Positions 40,365-52,256 of a stretch of 64,000 bases of DNA are shown here, in pieces. Made by a program: the position numbers and the translations under genes. Under the pieces are notes generated by a model. That model did not search any database. It worked only from the letters and a program-made list of their open reading frames with translations, and was not told the origin of the DNA. The stretch is from Pictodentalium vernedei (taxonomy: Eukaryota > Mollusca > Scaphopoda > Dentaliida > Dentaliidae), in NCBI GenBank assembly GCA_031216915.1, contig CM062294.1, positions 395,799,217-395,863,216 of the forward strand, in the 5' to 3' direction. How positions within the stretch are numbered: position 1 is the stretch's first letter; each line of letters starts with the position of its first letter.

Positions 40365-41120
40365 ATGTTCGAACAAGGAAAATTGTTAGAACGGATAGCC
40401 GAGAATACGGCTGCAAAACAATCCATTCAAATCGTGGTGAGTGGCGATTCGACTCGATTCGCGGCAAAAGTCGAACCTTCCATCGAATTGAATAGAGAGA
40501 AAAGATACGAGATGGCGTTGGTGATTCTGGAGACTTATTATTCTTTTCCCAACGTCACTGAAAAGAATAACTCATTTAAGTATTCCAACGGAGTGGATTG
40601 GTTGGAGATTCGAATTCCCAAAGGAAGTTACGACATAGACGATTTGAACAATTACATTCAAACGTGAATGAAGACGGATGGAAAGGGAAGCAACAAGATC
40701 AGACTCGCTCCCAACACTAATACCTTACAGACGATGTTGGATTTGGAAGATAATTTTCGACTGGATTTCAACACGGACGATTCTATAGGCAAGATGCTGG
40801 GATTCAATCGAAAGATGTATCGAGGCCATGCGGCAAATGAAAATACGGTCGACATTCTCGCAGTCAATAGCATTCTGGTGAACGTGGATGTGATTGCTGG
40901 AAGCTATGTGAATGGTAGCGCTCAACCGACGATCTATTCCTTCTTTCCAAACGTGTCGCCAGGTTATAAGATCGTGGAACGACCTCGAAATTTAGTTTAT
41001 CTACCAGTGATTTGAGACTTGTTGCACAGTCTCAAAACCATGTTCACGTATCAAAATGGTGAACTGTTGGATCTTCGCGGAGAGAGGGTGATGATACGAT
41101 TTCACATAAGAGAAATATAA
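40365..41120 (+). pseudogene. Penton-like minor capsid protein, two TGA stops
   Basis: Starts MFEQGKLLERIAEN. Blocks IQIVVSGDSTRF, ETYYSFPN, IPKGSYDI and SFFPNVSPGYKIVERP are shared with A. TGA at 40665-40667 replaces an Arg (CGA in A), and TGA at 41013-41015 replaces a Leu. Beta-rich sequence of about 250 codons next to the ATPase and pX-like genes fits the single jelly-roll vertex protein; structural prediction would be the test. Confidence 0.6.
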
Positions 41121-41229
41121 AAGCCAAAAAAAAAATATTGTGTATATATAAATAACAAATAAAATAAACGCAATATTAATCTACAAAAATTATTTAATAT
41201 ATATAATTATCATTAAAACAAAAAAACAA

Positions 41230-41871
41230 TTGAAGAAAATATATTTTAAAAAAAGAATTATGACACAATATGTGGTTAAAAACGTGAACATTTCTGCAGG
41301 ACAGAGGAAGAATCTTAAGAGAGCGTTAACAACTCGAGGCGAGGCGGTGAGATTCAAATTCACTCACAAAGATCTGACGAGTGGCGGTCAGGATTCGATC
41401 GCCTGGACCAGAAGTCAAATCAAAAGGATGGAGAAAGTGATTCATGATGGAAGAGGGTTGACGGTGAGAATGAGTCCCGCTCAATTGAGATACAATTTGA
41501 GAATGAAAGGTGGTTTCCTACCGCTATTGGCAGGATTAGCCGCAAAAGCATTACCCTTCGCCGCAAAGGTGCTACCCTTTCTCGGAAAGACTCTCGGCGT
41601 GGGAGCTCTCACGGGACTCGCTAGTTCGGCGGTTGAGAAATTAATGGGTGGCAGCGGACTGTTTTTGAAGAAGGGAGGAGCCGTGTGTCATGTCCACGTA
41701 GACGTCAGCTGTGAAGGATTGTATCTAGAACCCATTAGAGGTGGCAACTCTTTGAGTGAAAACGGTCTCTATCTAAAGAGTGGACGGAATGTTGAGCGAC
41801 TCGCCAAGGGTTTGTTGTTTGGTGAGAATTCACCATTTAAGAATATACCGATTTTGAGTATGTTATTATAA
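41230..41871 (+). CDS. pX/pVI-like minor virion protein
   Basis: Intact 213-codon frame; the likely initiator is the internal Met of MTQYVVKNVNIS. A basic N-terminal domain (about 1-85) is followed by GGFLPLLAGLAAKALPFAAK and LGVGALTGLAS, a hydrophobic amphipathic stretch, then SGLFLKKGG and a C-terminal part with SGLY-like NGLYLKSG. This is the character of adenovirus pVI/pX-like proteins. The A copy is intact too and has an extra 7-residue KALPFAA-type unit. Confidence 0.65.
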   Translation: MKKIYFKKRIMTQYVVKNVNISAGQRKNLKRALTTRGEAVRFKFTHKDLTSGGQDSIAWTRSQIKRMEKVIHDGRGLTVRMSPAQLRYNLRMKGGFLPLLAGLAAKALPFAAKVLPFLGKTLGVGALTGLASSAVEKLMGGSGLFLKKGGAVCHVHVDVSCEGLYLEPIRGGNSLSENGLYLKSGRNVERLAKGLLFGENSPFKNIPILSMLL

Positions 41872-41929
41872 TGTAATAATTATATAAGTATATAAAATAT
41901 AAATCATAGAAAGTATAAAATAATATAAA

Positions 41930-42347
41930 ATGGATAAAAAGGTGGAAAAACAATTAGACAATAATGATGAAAATTGCGAGATTGAGTGCGAAAAAGATGT
42001 GGAAAAAACGATTAGACGCTAATGATGAATATGTTAGGAAAGAACTGATAAAAGAGTTAAATAAAGATCGGGATAGATGGTTGAAATTTAAAAGAATGAG
42101 ACGTTTTCCACCGTCACCACTACCTTCTGAAGAGAATGGTAATGATGCGAGTGTTACCAAGAGATGCACAACATTCGTTCATAATTATGATTCTGATAAA
42201 CAAATGTGTTCTTATAAAAAAAACGTAACATATCACAAAAAAAAAGAAAAGAAGAATCGACGCCGAAATTTGAGAAAAAGGAAACGTTATTATAATATAT
42301 GGGCGATAGTGAAGAAAGAAAACAAAAACAAAAAAAAAAACAAATAA
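41930..42347 (+). pseudogene. Tandem-repeat hydrophilic protein, frameshifted
   Basis: Starts MDKKVEKQLDNNDENCE and contains about two copies of the KDVEKQLDANDE-type unit. A +1 shift in an A-run near 42005 moves the rest to another frame, which continues to 42347 with a Pro-rich stretch, RCTTFVHNYD and a very Lys/Arg-rich end. The A copy has five units. The function is unknown. Confidence 0.6.
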
Positions 42348-42399
42348 AAAGTAATGAGATCTAGAGATGATCAGCTTCTCTAGATCTCATTACTTTTTT
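42346..42399. terminator. Convergent-gene hairpin terminator B1
   Basis: AAAAAGTAATGAGATCTAGA pairs with TCTAGATCTCATTACTTTTT around GATGATCAGCTTC. It sits at the very end of the repeat-protein gene and 35 bp from the stop of the opposing small gene. Same place as 12357-12411 in A. Confidence 0.75.
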
Positions 42400-42433
42400 A
42401 TCCTTCTTCGCTAAAAATAAATCTCTCTATTGT

Positions 42434-42863
42434 TTATATTTCCAAGTCCGTTATTAGCATGTTGACACTCATGTATTCTCCTTTTTCGAAAATGTGTTTA
42501 TCTTTACTTTTTTGAGTTTTTTTTACATCGGTGAATGCGCTCTCACCACCCGATTTGTCCACGAGTTCGAGTGAGATTTTTGGATATATGTAACTTCCAT
42601 AAGACAACGACAAATCGTCCTTGTCGAATTCTCTATCTTTGGCGATGACGATTTTCTGTAGATCGCTTTGGTACTCATAAAACAAAGCGAGCATGGCTTC
42701 GTCCAATTTCAAAGGCATGTTATATTTGTCATATTTGCGCTCTAAGCCCTTCGTTCAATTCGATGGAATCGTGTCATTGTAATCTATATATTTTAAAACC
42801 GAATTTTTTACACGTGTTGACTCGTTTCAATTTCAATTCGCATCTTTTAGGTGTTGTTGTCAT
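42434..42863 (-). pseudogene. Small conserved Polinton protein, unknown, broken
   Basis: Starts at 42861-42863. TGA at codon 30 (42774-42776), at the same codon as in A. An 11-nt loss near 42755 shifts the frame. The conserved C-terminal part is open at 42434-42718 (SLSYGSYIYPKISLEL). About 145 codons originally. No family recognised. Confidence 0.55.
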
Positions 42864-43252
42864 GATCAATTATTTGTTTTTTTTTGTTTTATGAATTCTT
42901 GCAAATAATGGATATTTTAAATTTTGTATTTAATAATTTGTTAAAAAAGTTTTTTTTTTTACTCTTTATATATATATAAAAAAAGTTTTTTTTTAATTTT
43001 TAATTTTCTTTAATGTAAATAATTTTTTTTGTAAAAGTTTTTTTCTCTTTATATATATAAATAAAAAGTTAAATTTTAACATCCTTTTTTCTTGTATTAA
43101 TTCAATTTTATTCACGTTAAGGAACATAAAAAATTGATTAATTTCATCAAAAAAGGATTTTTTGAAGGAATTAAAACATATATATATAAAAACAATTTTA
43201 AAACTTTTAACAAATTATTTAAATACAAAATTCGAAAAAAAAATTCTTACAA
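42864..43252. promoter_or_regulatory. Divergent AT-rich promoter region of element B
   Basis: No gene. TATATATA boxes at about 42968-42978, 43053-43062 and 43180-43190 between the small gene (-) and PolB (+). Counterpart of 11409-11871. Confidence 0.4.
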
Positions 43253-46200
43253 ATGGAGCAAACAAATAAAAAAATGGAAATTTTAAATGAGAAAACCGTA
43301 CCTCAGTTAAACGAGATTTGTAAAATATTAAAAATTCCACATTTCAGAAATCATAGAACCAAATCAAAAAAAATTGAAGTCATACAGGAATATTATTTGC
43401 GAAACGATGGAAAGAAAAAAATCGAAAGATCAGAAGTGGATAAACTTAAACAGTCAAAAAATGCATCGGTTGTGAAAAATAAGAAGACGACTAAACGAAA
43501 AGCCATTGAAGAACTTCAAGTTTCAAAAGAAAAGAAAAAAAAAACTAAAACGAAAACGAGTGATGTACTTCAGAATCCAGACAAAGGAGATATATCGAGC
43601 GAAATTCGACGAGCAATCGACGAAGGGAAAGGAGAAGAATATATAGCATGACTTGTCGCGGAAGTATTCAAATCAAAGCCCGTAGAAGGGGAGAGTGCGA
43701 TCAAAGGCATTTTTAAAACTTTCGACGTGGTTCCCTCATTCAAGAAAGTCGATTCGAAATTGTTCATGGAACGGGTGAAGAAAGAAGTATTGGATTTGTT
43801 TCGCAAACACATGAACGTGGGACGAAAAATTAAGATGATACTCCATTGCGTGATGAATAAAATCGACGTGAAGTCCGGCGAGAGCATCGTGAAAAATGCA
43901 TATTTCAGATCTAATGTCGAACCCGTATTTCGAGGTTCAGATTTATCAGATGTTTTCGAAAAGATGAAAGACAAGATGTTGACGTCTCTCACGAATTATC
44001 AACATGAAGGTAGTAATTGGACGTTCGATGAGGTGTTGAAACTCGAAATTCATATAACTAAAAACGATTCATCGAAAGGGTCTTCCTATGTGGAATTAAA
44101 AAAATGCTGTGATCAACGTGAGAAATAAAGATGATCAGTGTTTTAAATGGGCAGTCACCTCCGCTTTATACCCTGTCAAAATGCACTCCGATAGAGTTTC
44201 TCGTTACGAGGAGACTTCTAAAAATCTTGATTGGACCGGAGTGACTTTTCCAATGCAGTTAAAACATATCGAACGTTTCGAGGCTCAAAATCCCACCGTA
44301 GCAGTGAACGTCTTGGGATATGATGATGAAAAACGAACGATCTATCCTCTCAGACAAACTTTGTATCTCGAAAGAGAAAAGACGATTATTTTATTATTGA
44401 TTTTGAATGGTGACAATCGTCATCATTGTTGGGTTAAAAATCCAAGCCGATTACTGTCGAGACAAAATAATAAACATGAACATAAGATATGTTTATGTTG
44501 CAACTGCATGAACATGTTTCAGAGTGAAAAATCGTTAGCAAAACATCAGGAATATTGCAACGAAAATCAAGGTGTGGCCATCAAAATGCCCAAACCCAAC
44601 ACCATTGTGAAGTTTGAAAATCGGAATAGAAGGTTAAAAGTACCATTCGTCGTGTACGCCACTTTCGAATGCTTCACCGTGAAAATGAGTTCCTGCCAAC
44701 CCGACGCTCTTCAAAGTTACGTCGAAAGATATCAAAAACACATGCATTTGGGCGATTGCATTTATGTGAAATGCACTTCCGACTCGCAACACGACATGGG
44801 ACCCTTCACCTATACGAAACGGTGCGAAGACGACGACGTGGCGCAAAGGTTCGTGGAAGAGTTAGAATCGAAAATTCAAATGTTATACGATAAATTAAAA
44901 ACTCTGGCAAAAATGATCATCACGCAAGAGCAGCAGGATGAAAATAACAGAGCCACCGAATGTCACATATGCAGACAATCATTCGATGAGAATTCAGAGG
45001 AAAATAAGAAGGTCAGAGACCATGATCATTACACAGGTCTGTATCGTGGTCCGGCTCACAGCAAGTGTAATTTAAAATATCGAGACGCCATTTTCTATCC
45101 GGTGATATTTCACAATCTCTCGGGTTATGACAGTCATCTGTTCGTGAAAAATCTCGGCACCTCCCACGAAGAATTAAATTGCATCGCGAACAGCGAAGAA
45201 AGATACATTTTATTCATGAAATGGAAGGTCATGGAGAAGAAAAGAGTAATCGACGGAGAGACGTTGAAAGAAAAACGAAATCCATTGGTAGAAGCATGCG
45301 TTTCATCGACAGTTTTAAATTCATGTCGACCACTCTGGAAAAATTAGTCGATAACATGAGCAAGGATAAATTTAAAATCATGAGCGAACATTTTGGAGAA
45401 CGAGTAGACGTCATGCTGAGGAAAGGAGTCTATCATTATGATTACATGAGTGATCTAAAGAGATTCGACGACACCGCACTACCTTCGAAAGAAGATTTTT
45501 ATTCGAAATTATACAAATCCAACATTTCCGACAAGAATTATGAACATGCCAAAAACGTGTGGAAATCATTTGATATGAAAACCATGAGAGATTATCACAA
45601 TCTCTATCTGAAGACCGACCTTCTGCTCTTGGCAGACGTGTTTGAAAATTTTCGAGACGTATGTTGTCGAAATTACGATCTGGATCTGGCTTGGTATTTC
45701 ACTGCATCCGGTCTGGCATGGGACGCTCTGTTGAAGACCACCGAAGTCCAATTGGAATTATTATCCGACGTGGACATGTTGCTCATGTTCGAAAGGGCTG
45801 CGAGAGGTGGCGTCTCGATGATCTCCCACAGATATTCTGAAGCTAACAATCACTACATGAAAGAAGGTTTCGATTCGAAATGATCGAATAAATACATACA
45901 GTATTGGGACGCTAATAATCTGTACGATTGGGCTATGAGTCATCCTTTACCGATCGGAAATTTTGAATGGGTGACGGAACCGGAAGAGGTGCAAAAATGG
46001 AGAGACTATCCTTGCATTTTAGAAGTCAATTTGAACTATCCAGAAGAATTACATGATCTACACAATGATTATCCGCTGGCTTCCGAACAAATGGAACCGA
46101 TCGAAGGAGACGTGGAAAAACTCATTCCCAATTTATTTAACAAATGTAACTACGTCGTCTACAGTGAGAATTTGAAACAATACGTCGATTACAGGATGAA

Positions 46201-47263
46201 ATTAGTCGACATACATCGCGTCATTCTATTCAATGAAGAGTCTTGCATGAAAAAATACATCGATCTCAACACGAATCTCAGAATTTGAGCCGAGAACGAT
46301 TTCAAAAAAGATTTCTTCAAACTCATGAACAAATGTGTGTATGGTAAATCGATGGAAAACATCAGGAAGAGAACCGACATTCGACTCGTCACGTCTGAGA
46401 AAAGAGCTAAAAAATTAGTGGTGAAACCCAATTACAAACACCAAACCATATTTGATGAAAATCTAGTGGCCGTTCACATGCAAAAGACGCACCTGAAGTT
46501 CGACAAACCGTATTATCTCGGACCGATCATCTTAGATATCAGCAAGTGATTGATGTACGAGTTTCACTATGATTACGTAAAACGAAAATTTGTTAATAAA
46601 GCCAAACTACTGTTCACCGACACAGACAGTTTAGTTTACGAGATAGAGACAAAAGATGTCTACCGAGATATATCTCCGGACGTGGCCGCGTGGTTCGACA
46701 CGAGCAATTATCCCGTCGATCACCCGTCCAACATTCAATCGAACGACAACAAAAAGGTGTTACATAAATTTAAGGACGAGAGCAGTGGTAAACAAATCAT
46801 CGAATTCGTGGGCTTGAGACCCAAACTGTATGCTTATCGTCTAGAAGATGAAGAGATCAAGAAGTGCAAAGAGGTTAAAGCACGCGTGGTGAAGAAAAAC
46901 ATCTCTTTCCGAGAGTATAAAGATTGTCTGTTAGGAAGTGGTCCGGTGTATAAGACTATGAAATCGATTCGAAGCAAAAATCACAACTTGTATACCGAAA
47001 TAGTCAACAAGATTTCGCTGACGGCTGATGACGATTAGAGATTCATGTTAGATGATAAAATAAGCACTTTAGCACTCGGACATTGGACATTGTATCTAAT
47101 TTTAGACGATAGGATTTCAGATATGATTGAGGATGATAGGCTTCCAGATATGATTAAGGATGATAGGATTCCAGAAAATCAAGAGGAAATAGACGGATTC
47201 AAGATTATGGAAGTCGATAGAGACATCGAGAGAGTTAGTATAAAAAAAAAAAGAAAAAAATAA
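43253..47263 (+). pseudogene. Protein-primed DNA polymerase B (Polinton PolB), broken
   Basis: Order along the gene: SAP-like segment (LNEICKILKIPHFRNHRTK, residues about 18-37), a Lys-rich linker, the conserved N-terminal domain, a Cys/His finger (CLCCNCMNMFQSEKSLAKH), the exonuclease start YATFECF, an endonuclease-VII-like CHICRQSF...DHDH, FHNLSGYDSHLF, YLKTDLLLLADVF, DANNLYDWAM (motif A), KCVYGKSMEN (motif B) and FTDTDS (motif C). The exonuclease motif I Asp present in A (YADFECF) is Thr here. TGA stops at 45881, 46286 and 46547 are shared with A. A private TGA is at 43649, and TAG at 47036. Frameshifts lie near 44100 and 45290. About 1336 codons. Confidence 0.9.
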
Positions 47264-47320
47264 CGTCATTTTAGTGAATTATAATAAAATAAATAAATTT
47301 AAAAAAAAATATACGCATTT

Positions 47321-47755
47321 ATGAATAAGAAAATAGAGATATCCGTAGAAGGTGTCGTCTTACCTAACGAACCCATATCCAACATCAATCTGTCGAATGC
47401 GGCGAAGGATTTGAAAATCAAAGATTTTCTAGGTGTGTTTTCCAGAGATGCCTTGCCGAAGAGAAGACCTCGACAATCGGAATGCGGAATTTTAAATCTA
47501 GACGATTTATCGGGTGAAGGTACTCACTGGGTGGCATGGTTCAAGAATGGGAAGAAGAAGAATTATTATTTCGACAGCTACGGAATCTCACCACTGAAAG
47601 AAATAAAGAACTATTTCAACAAATCGATGGTTCGTTACAACATGGAACGAGTGCAATCGCCAGATCAAGTGTTTTGCGGTCACCTATTTCTCTACGTTCT
47701 CAAGAGATGGTCTTAAGGAGATCGGTTTCAAGACATTCTCAATGATTTACATTAG
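47321..47755 (+). pseudogene. Adenain-like maturation protease, premature stop
   Basis: Frame 47321-47716 (131 residues) holds all three catalytic positions: His in GTHWVAWF, Asp in YYFDSYG and Cys in FCGHL. A TAA replaces a Glu codon of A and removes about the last 13 residues up to the ancestral stop at 47753. The core may therefore still fold. Length before truncation is about 144 residues, short for adenain but normal for Polinton proteases. It is between PolB and the fibre-like gene. Confidence 0.8.
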
Positions 47756-47767
47756 AGAGAGATTTTT

Positions 47768-47790
47768 TATAGTATATATAAAGGTAAAAA
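47768..47790 (+). promoter_or_regulatory. TATA-box module of the fibre-like gene
   Basis: ATAGTATATATAAAGGT about 125 bp upstream of the start at 47904; mirrored in A. Confidence 0.4.
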
Positions 47791-47903
47791 ATTATTTTAA
47801 AAAATTTAATCGAATAAAAACGAAAATAAAAAATAAGTGAAATAATTCATTTTTAATAAACTGCGTTTGAAATATATTTTAAAACAAAAAATCTCAACAC
47901 AAC

Positions 47904-49270
47904 ATGCCAGTCGATAAATTTGGTAGAAGTGACGACGAAAGTCAACCCAAAAAGAAGAGGAAGACGCTCGAAGTCGGTGATTGTTACGACGTTGCCAACT
48001 TGGACGAATGTTACGTCTGGAGATATGAACCTCGAGAGGAACCTTTGAACATGAACGATAAGAAGCTCTACAATCTTCCTGAGCTGATAGATCTCGCAGA
48101 TGCTGCGACTAAAAAATACGTTGACAGGGGGAACGCGGATTTCGAATGAATCATGCTAGATAATTACGTGGATAGAGCCATGACCGATGATCTCGATCTG
48201 AAATCTAAACGTTTGGTGAACGTCGCGAATCCCATAGATCCCACCGATGCCGTGACCAAGAAATACGTGGACGACTCTCACATGAGATTCAGCAAACACC
48301 TGAGAAATAGATACGTTCAGAAAATGATGCACTCGGAATTGAACGCCAATTCTAACAAGATAACGAACGTGGCCACTCCCACGAATCCTAAGGACGTGGT
48401 GACCAAACACTACATAGATCTAGAACAGAGAAAGTCTGACAGACGAGAAATGAAATCGGATCTGAATGAGGGATTCAACAAGATATTGAATCTGTCGAAG
48501 GTCGACAACACGGATGCGGACTCAACCGCAGTCAACAAGGGCTATGTAGATTCTGCCATGTAGAATCGCAAGTGGATGATCTCTACCTGAACAAACAATC
48601 TGGCGGAACCATGGAGGGTGGCATCAACATGAACGGTGAGAATTTATTTGGTCTCGATCACGATCCCGAATTCGATGCGAGCGCAGTCAGCAGGAAGTAC
48701 GTGGATGACAACTCGGTCTGGAGAAAGGGCGACATCATGGAAGGTAAACTTGGCATGGGTGGACACGCACTCACAAATCTACCAGATCCCATAAACATGA
48801 CGGATGCCTGCACCCTGATTTCGGTGGTGGAGAAAGTCAAATATGCTAGACAAGTGATCACCGTGTGGGCCGAGGAGAGCAGCACATTAGAGGAGGGAAA
48901 AGCTAAGTGGTCTTTCGGAAATGGAGGTAGTGGATCGCAACATGGTCAGGTGGGATATCCCATGCCGTTGGGAGGTGAAATCATTCGAATGAGTCTGGCT
49001 TCCTCGGATTTGAATAACAGAGCGGTCGTCAATCTCGTGGTGAATGGAGTAGAGAGCGATAAGAGATACAGCATCGAAAAGACTGAGAATCAACACGCGA
49101 ATGTTAGCACGTGCGGCATGCCTCTCAAAGTGAACGCCGGAGACAGGATTAATTTCGTTACAAAAACCAATAATCCCGAAGCTGCCACTCCCGTGGTGAG
49201 CCTACTGATCGAACTAGATCCTTTGAACAAACAGAGAACGCGTGAAAATAATTTAAGAAATAATGTGTGA
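47904..49270 (+). pseudogene. Fibre-like attachment protein with stalk repeats
   Basis: About 450 codons. A short basic N-terminus (KKKRK) is followed by at least five to six stalk repeats of 40-50 residues. Each has an L-x-x-x-x-x-x-I/L-x-N-L/V core and ends D-A-x-T/S-K-x-Y-V-D (ATKKYVDR, VTKKYVDDS, VTKHYIDLE, VNKGYVDSA, VSRKYVDDN). A non-repeated C-terminal head of about 170 residues follows (GGSGSQHGQVGYPMPLGGEI). This is the organisation of phage tail-fibre and short-fibre stalks. TGA at 48148 replaces Arg of A; a 19-nt loss near 48560 shifts the frame. The function is inferred. Confidence 0.7.
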
Positions 49271-49286
49271 TTATTAAAAACAAAAA

Positions 49287-49341
49287 AAAAAGTAATGAGA
49301 TTTAAAAAGATGTTCAATCTCTCTAGATCTCATTACTTTTA
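49287..49341. terminator. Convergent-gene hairpin terminator B2
   Basis: AAAGTAATGAGAT pairs with ATCTCATTACTTT. It lies 17 bp after the fibre stop and about 75 bp from the capsid stop on the other strand. The internal arms align with the reverse complement of 5178-5233 in A. Confidence 0.7.
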
Positions 49342-49416
49342 TTTTTTATTTTTTTTGTTTTTTTTTTGTTTTTTAATAATTTCTCATTACTTTTTTAATT
49401 TTTTCACACATGTCTC

Positions 49417-50678
49417 TCATCGAATGATCAACATCTTATTTCCATCCGATTCGAATTGTAATTCTCTGTCCGACAGGACCAGGGTGAAGGCTTCAGTTTT
49501 TCTCGGCACGTTCCTATCGAATTGCATCTTGATCTGAATGTCTAAGATGCTACTATTGAATCGTTCACTCTGTTTACTAACGTCGAATACGAACATGGGA
49601 CACATCGATTTGTATTCGCCAGGAGATATATTAGGGTTGCTCATCAATTTGTCTAGACCGTGATACTTCTTTCTAAAATCAGCGGCATCGCCGTAGTCTG
49701 CAGAAATCGTTCTTGTCGAATGACGTGTTGTAATCGATTGCTGGATATCTCGTAGTGTTCAGAAACACTTGCATGTTTCTCAAACTGCAGTGATCGAACA
49801 GTGACGTATTCTTTTCCTGAGACCCATCCTTATCAGTCTGAAACGCAACCACAATGAAACACGGTCTCTCAGAAGCAGATTTCACCGTCAATCTCCAATC
49901 GAAGTGATTCCTGGAGAGTGGAATGCTAGTCGTGTCGCACTGTCTCATTCTAAATCCCACAGGTAATTTACTCTTACATTCTATGATATTGTAGAGACGC
50001 GTTTTTTTCTTGATCAAAGGCTCCATGTGCAGAACGAACCACGATATCTTTGTAGAGTTATCTTACACGCATCGGTCGCAGTGAGTCTCACTACTGCATC
50101 GTCGTTTCCTTTTCGAATCAACGTTAGATTGTGTTTGAATCCATACATGATCTTGTTGTAATCGTCCGTGAATCCGAAGATGTGTTTCAAAGGTATCCTG
50201 AATGAAGACGTTCCTTTAGGTCTGGACGTCTTGATGACGTAGTTGAATATCGCGGCGGCGCCGGCACTAGCAGGGCCGACGGTGTCTTTCACCCACAACT
50301 GATTAAGTCCTCGGGATTTCGAAAAATCATCAAGAGTCCGAACATCGTGGTGGCCTGACTGGGATGAAACACAGATTCTATCTCTTGTCCAGATAGCATG
50401 TATTTTATATTACTGAATAGATGCATGATCCCATTATTGGCTAGAGAAACCATGTCGTCGTCAGCGTAGTCGGTTCCATCTTCCTTGGTGAGACGTCCCT
50501 GCACCATTATGTAACTCTCACTAGGATGAACGAATAGATCTTGGGTTTCGACGTTGATTCTTATCTCTCCTGCATTGTTCAAACTCATTCCGGTTATCGG
50601 TTCATATTCGTGAACCTCATATTCTTGAATACTTTTATCTTTCACTATGCTTTGTGCGATATCAAGTATATTTGCCAT
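49417..50678 (-). pseudogene. Major capsid protein (double jelly-roll), broken
   Basis: Starts MANILDIAQSIVKD. The first frame (50289-50678) has EYEPITG, DLFVHPS and LSGQEIESVFHPSQATTMFG. The second (50014-50298) has PLKHIFGFTDDYNKI and LIRKGNDDAV. The third (49679-50026) has PVGFRMRQCDT and FDHCSLRNMQVFLN. The last (49417-49647) has FDVSKQSERF and SDGNKM at the end. Three frameshifts join them. About 420 codons, matching the shorter double jelly-roll capsids of invertebrate Polintons. It is the principal shell protein of the predicted virion. Confidence 0.88.
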
Positions 50679-50756
50679 TTTTGAAGGGTTTTTTTGTTTA
50701 TTAATTAGCTTGCTTTTTTATCTAAAAATAGTTTTAATTATTTTTTATTATTATTT

Positions 50757-50780
50757 TTCTCTCCTATATATATATGTAAA
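50757..50780 (-). promoter_or_regulatory. TATA-box module of the major capsid gene
   Basis: CTCTCCTATATATATATGT about 90 bp upstream of the start at 50678. Confidence 0.45.
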
Positions 50781-50824
50781 CAAGAAATGTTAAAGAGAGT
50801 AAATAAAAAAAATTGTTTTTTTTA

Positions 50825-51677
50825 TTAAAACTTCGTCTTCTGCAATTGTTGTTCGTAAAACTTTCCGATGATCTCTTCTCCATCCAAAGCTTCGATTTCG
50901 TAAGTCACCGGATCGGTGTGAAATATTTTGATTATCACGAAGATTTCCGAGGTCCACCGAGTAGTATAACTCTTTTTGAAATGCTTCTTATAAGCGTAGA
51001 TTCTCACTCGATCACCGACCGCAAATTTCGGCGTTCTAGACTTTTTCCTCATCTTAGATCTCTCAGGATATAGATTCGCGTAGAGCCGTTTTTCGTTTCG
51101 AGGATCGCTAGCTTCCACGGGAGTCATCTTGATCGATCTGTGTCGTGTGTTGTAATCTTTGACCAGACCATTTAGAGTGTATATGTATTTCTTGGTCGAA
51201 TTCACCGTGAAGTATCTATGAATCTTTTCCTTCATCGTTCGATTCCATCGTTCCACCATGCTAGCTTTCTCTTCGTTTTCGATCGAGTAAAGGTCGACCA
51301 ATCAATGAACGTGCTTGTTGTAGAATTCCTTTCCCTTATCCACCCACAATTTATTCGGTTTTCGAGAAGAGGAGTCAAACACGCTCTTCAGAGCCTCGGC
51401 GACGCAAGGTCCCGATTTATTCTTCAAAGCTCTGATCCAACCGTATTTGGAAAACACGTCGATGACTGTCAATAGATATTTGACACCCTCGTTCCACCTC
51501 GAAAAACGATCTCATGTCGACCAAGTCGTCAGACCAAATATCATCCAAACCATTCACGAACACCCTTCTCTTTCGAAATTTATGCACGATGGGTTTGTGT
51601 AACTCCTCAGCCAATTCGCTCATCAATAATCGTTTCTTCTTCTTTTCAGATGCACTTTTTTTTTTTGAATGCCCCAT
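50825..51677 (-). pseudogene. Polinton retroviral-type integrase, broken
   Basis: Lys-rich start (MGHSKKK), then DDIWSDDLVDM (first catalytic Asp), WVDKGKEFYN (second Asp) and VERWNRTMKEK (Glu). The C-terminal tail has AVGDRVRIYAYKKHFKK and YEIEALDGEEIIGKFY. A frameshift after LVDMRSF (near 51500) and a TGA at 51302 (CGA in A) break it. It overlaps the end of the PLA2-like gene by about 55 bp. The chemistry is the same strand transfer that made the ATTGTG duplication. Confidence 0.88.
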
Positions 51678-52157
51678 CCGAATCGACGTTTCGCACAGAT
51701 CAGATTACCGACCAGCGAACATTCTATCTTCTCTCTCCTGGTCGGATTCGATATACCTCTCAATTTCGCCAATATGTTTTTATCGCAGACATCATTGTGT
51801 GTCTTGGTGTTGGGATGCCCTGCGTAGCACAGATCGTGATCATATGCGGCTGCGTCCACCCTATTTACAGGTTTGCTCCAAGATTTAGGAGTCAGATCGG
51901 CGTTGAGTCTCTCTTGTTCAATTTCGTTCCAGGTCCCGTGAAACTGTGACCAGGCAGATGCATTTCAAAAGGTAGATTATTGATCATTTTATTCACGATG
52001 CCTTTACCTTTGCTCGCGTTCTTTTTTTTTTGATGAATCGAGTCTTGATAGAACCACACACGTCGCAAATTCCACGAAACATCTGTCTGTCGTTTTTAGT
52101 TCGTACTTCTCGAGAATTACTCGTCTCGGTAACTCTCTTACACTTTACGCAATACAT
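51623..52157 (-). pseudogene. Zinc-ribbon plus phospholipase A2-like virion protein, broken
   Basis: Starts at 52155-52157 with MYCVKCKR and a second Cys pair (CDVCG). The LPGHS...GPGTKL segment lies near 51940. The PLA2 HD motif (AYDHDLCYAGHP) is in the open frame 51623-51859. Frameshifts occur in a T-run near 52025 and just after GPGTKL (a different event from the one in A). Its 3' end overlaps the integrase start. Confidence 0.65.
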
Positions 52158-52256
52158 TTTTTGAGAGTTATTTAAATTAATTTCGTTTTTATTTTATATA
52201 TAAATTTAATATTTCTTTTTTAAAAATTCTGTAAATAATAATTATATATATTTTTT

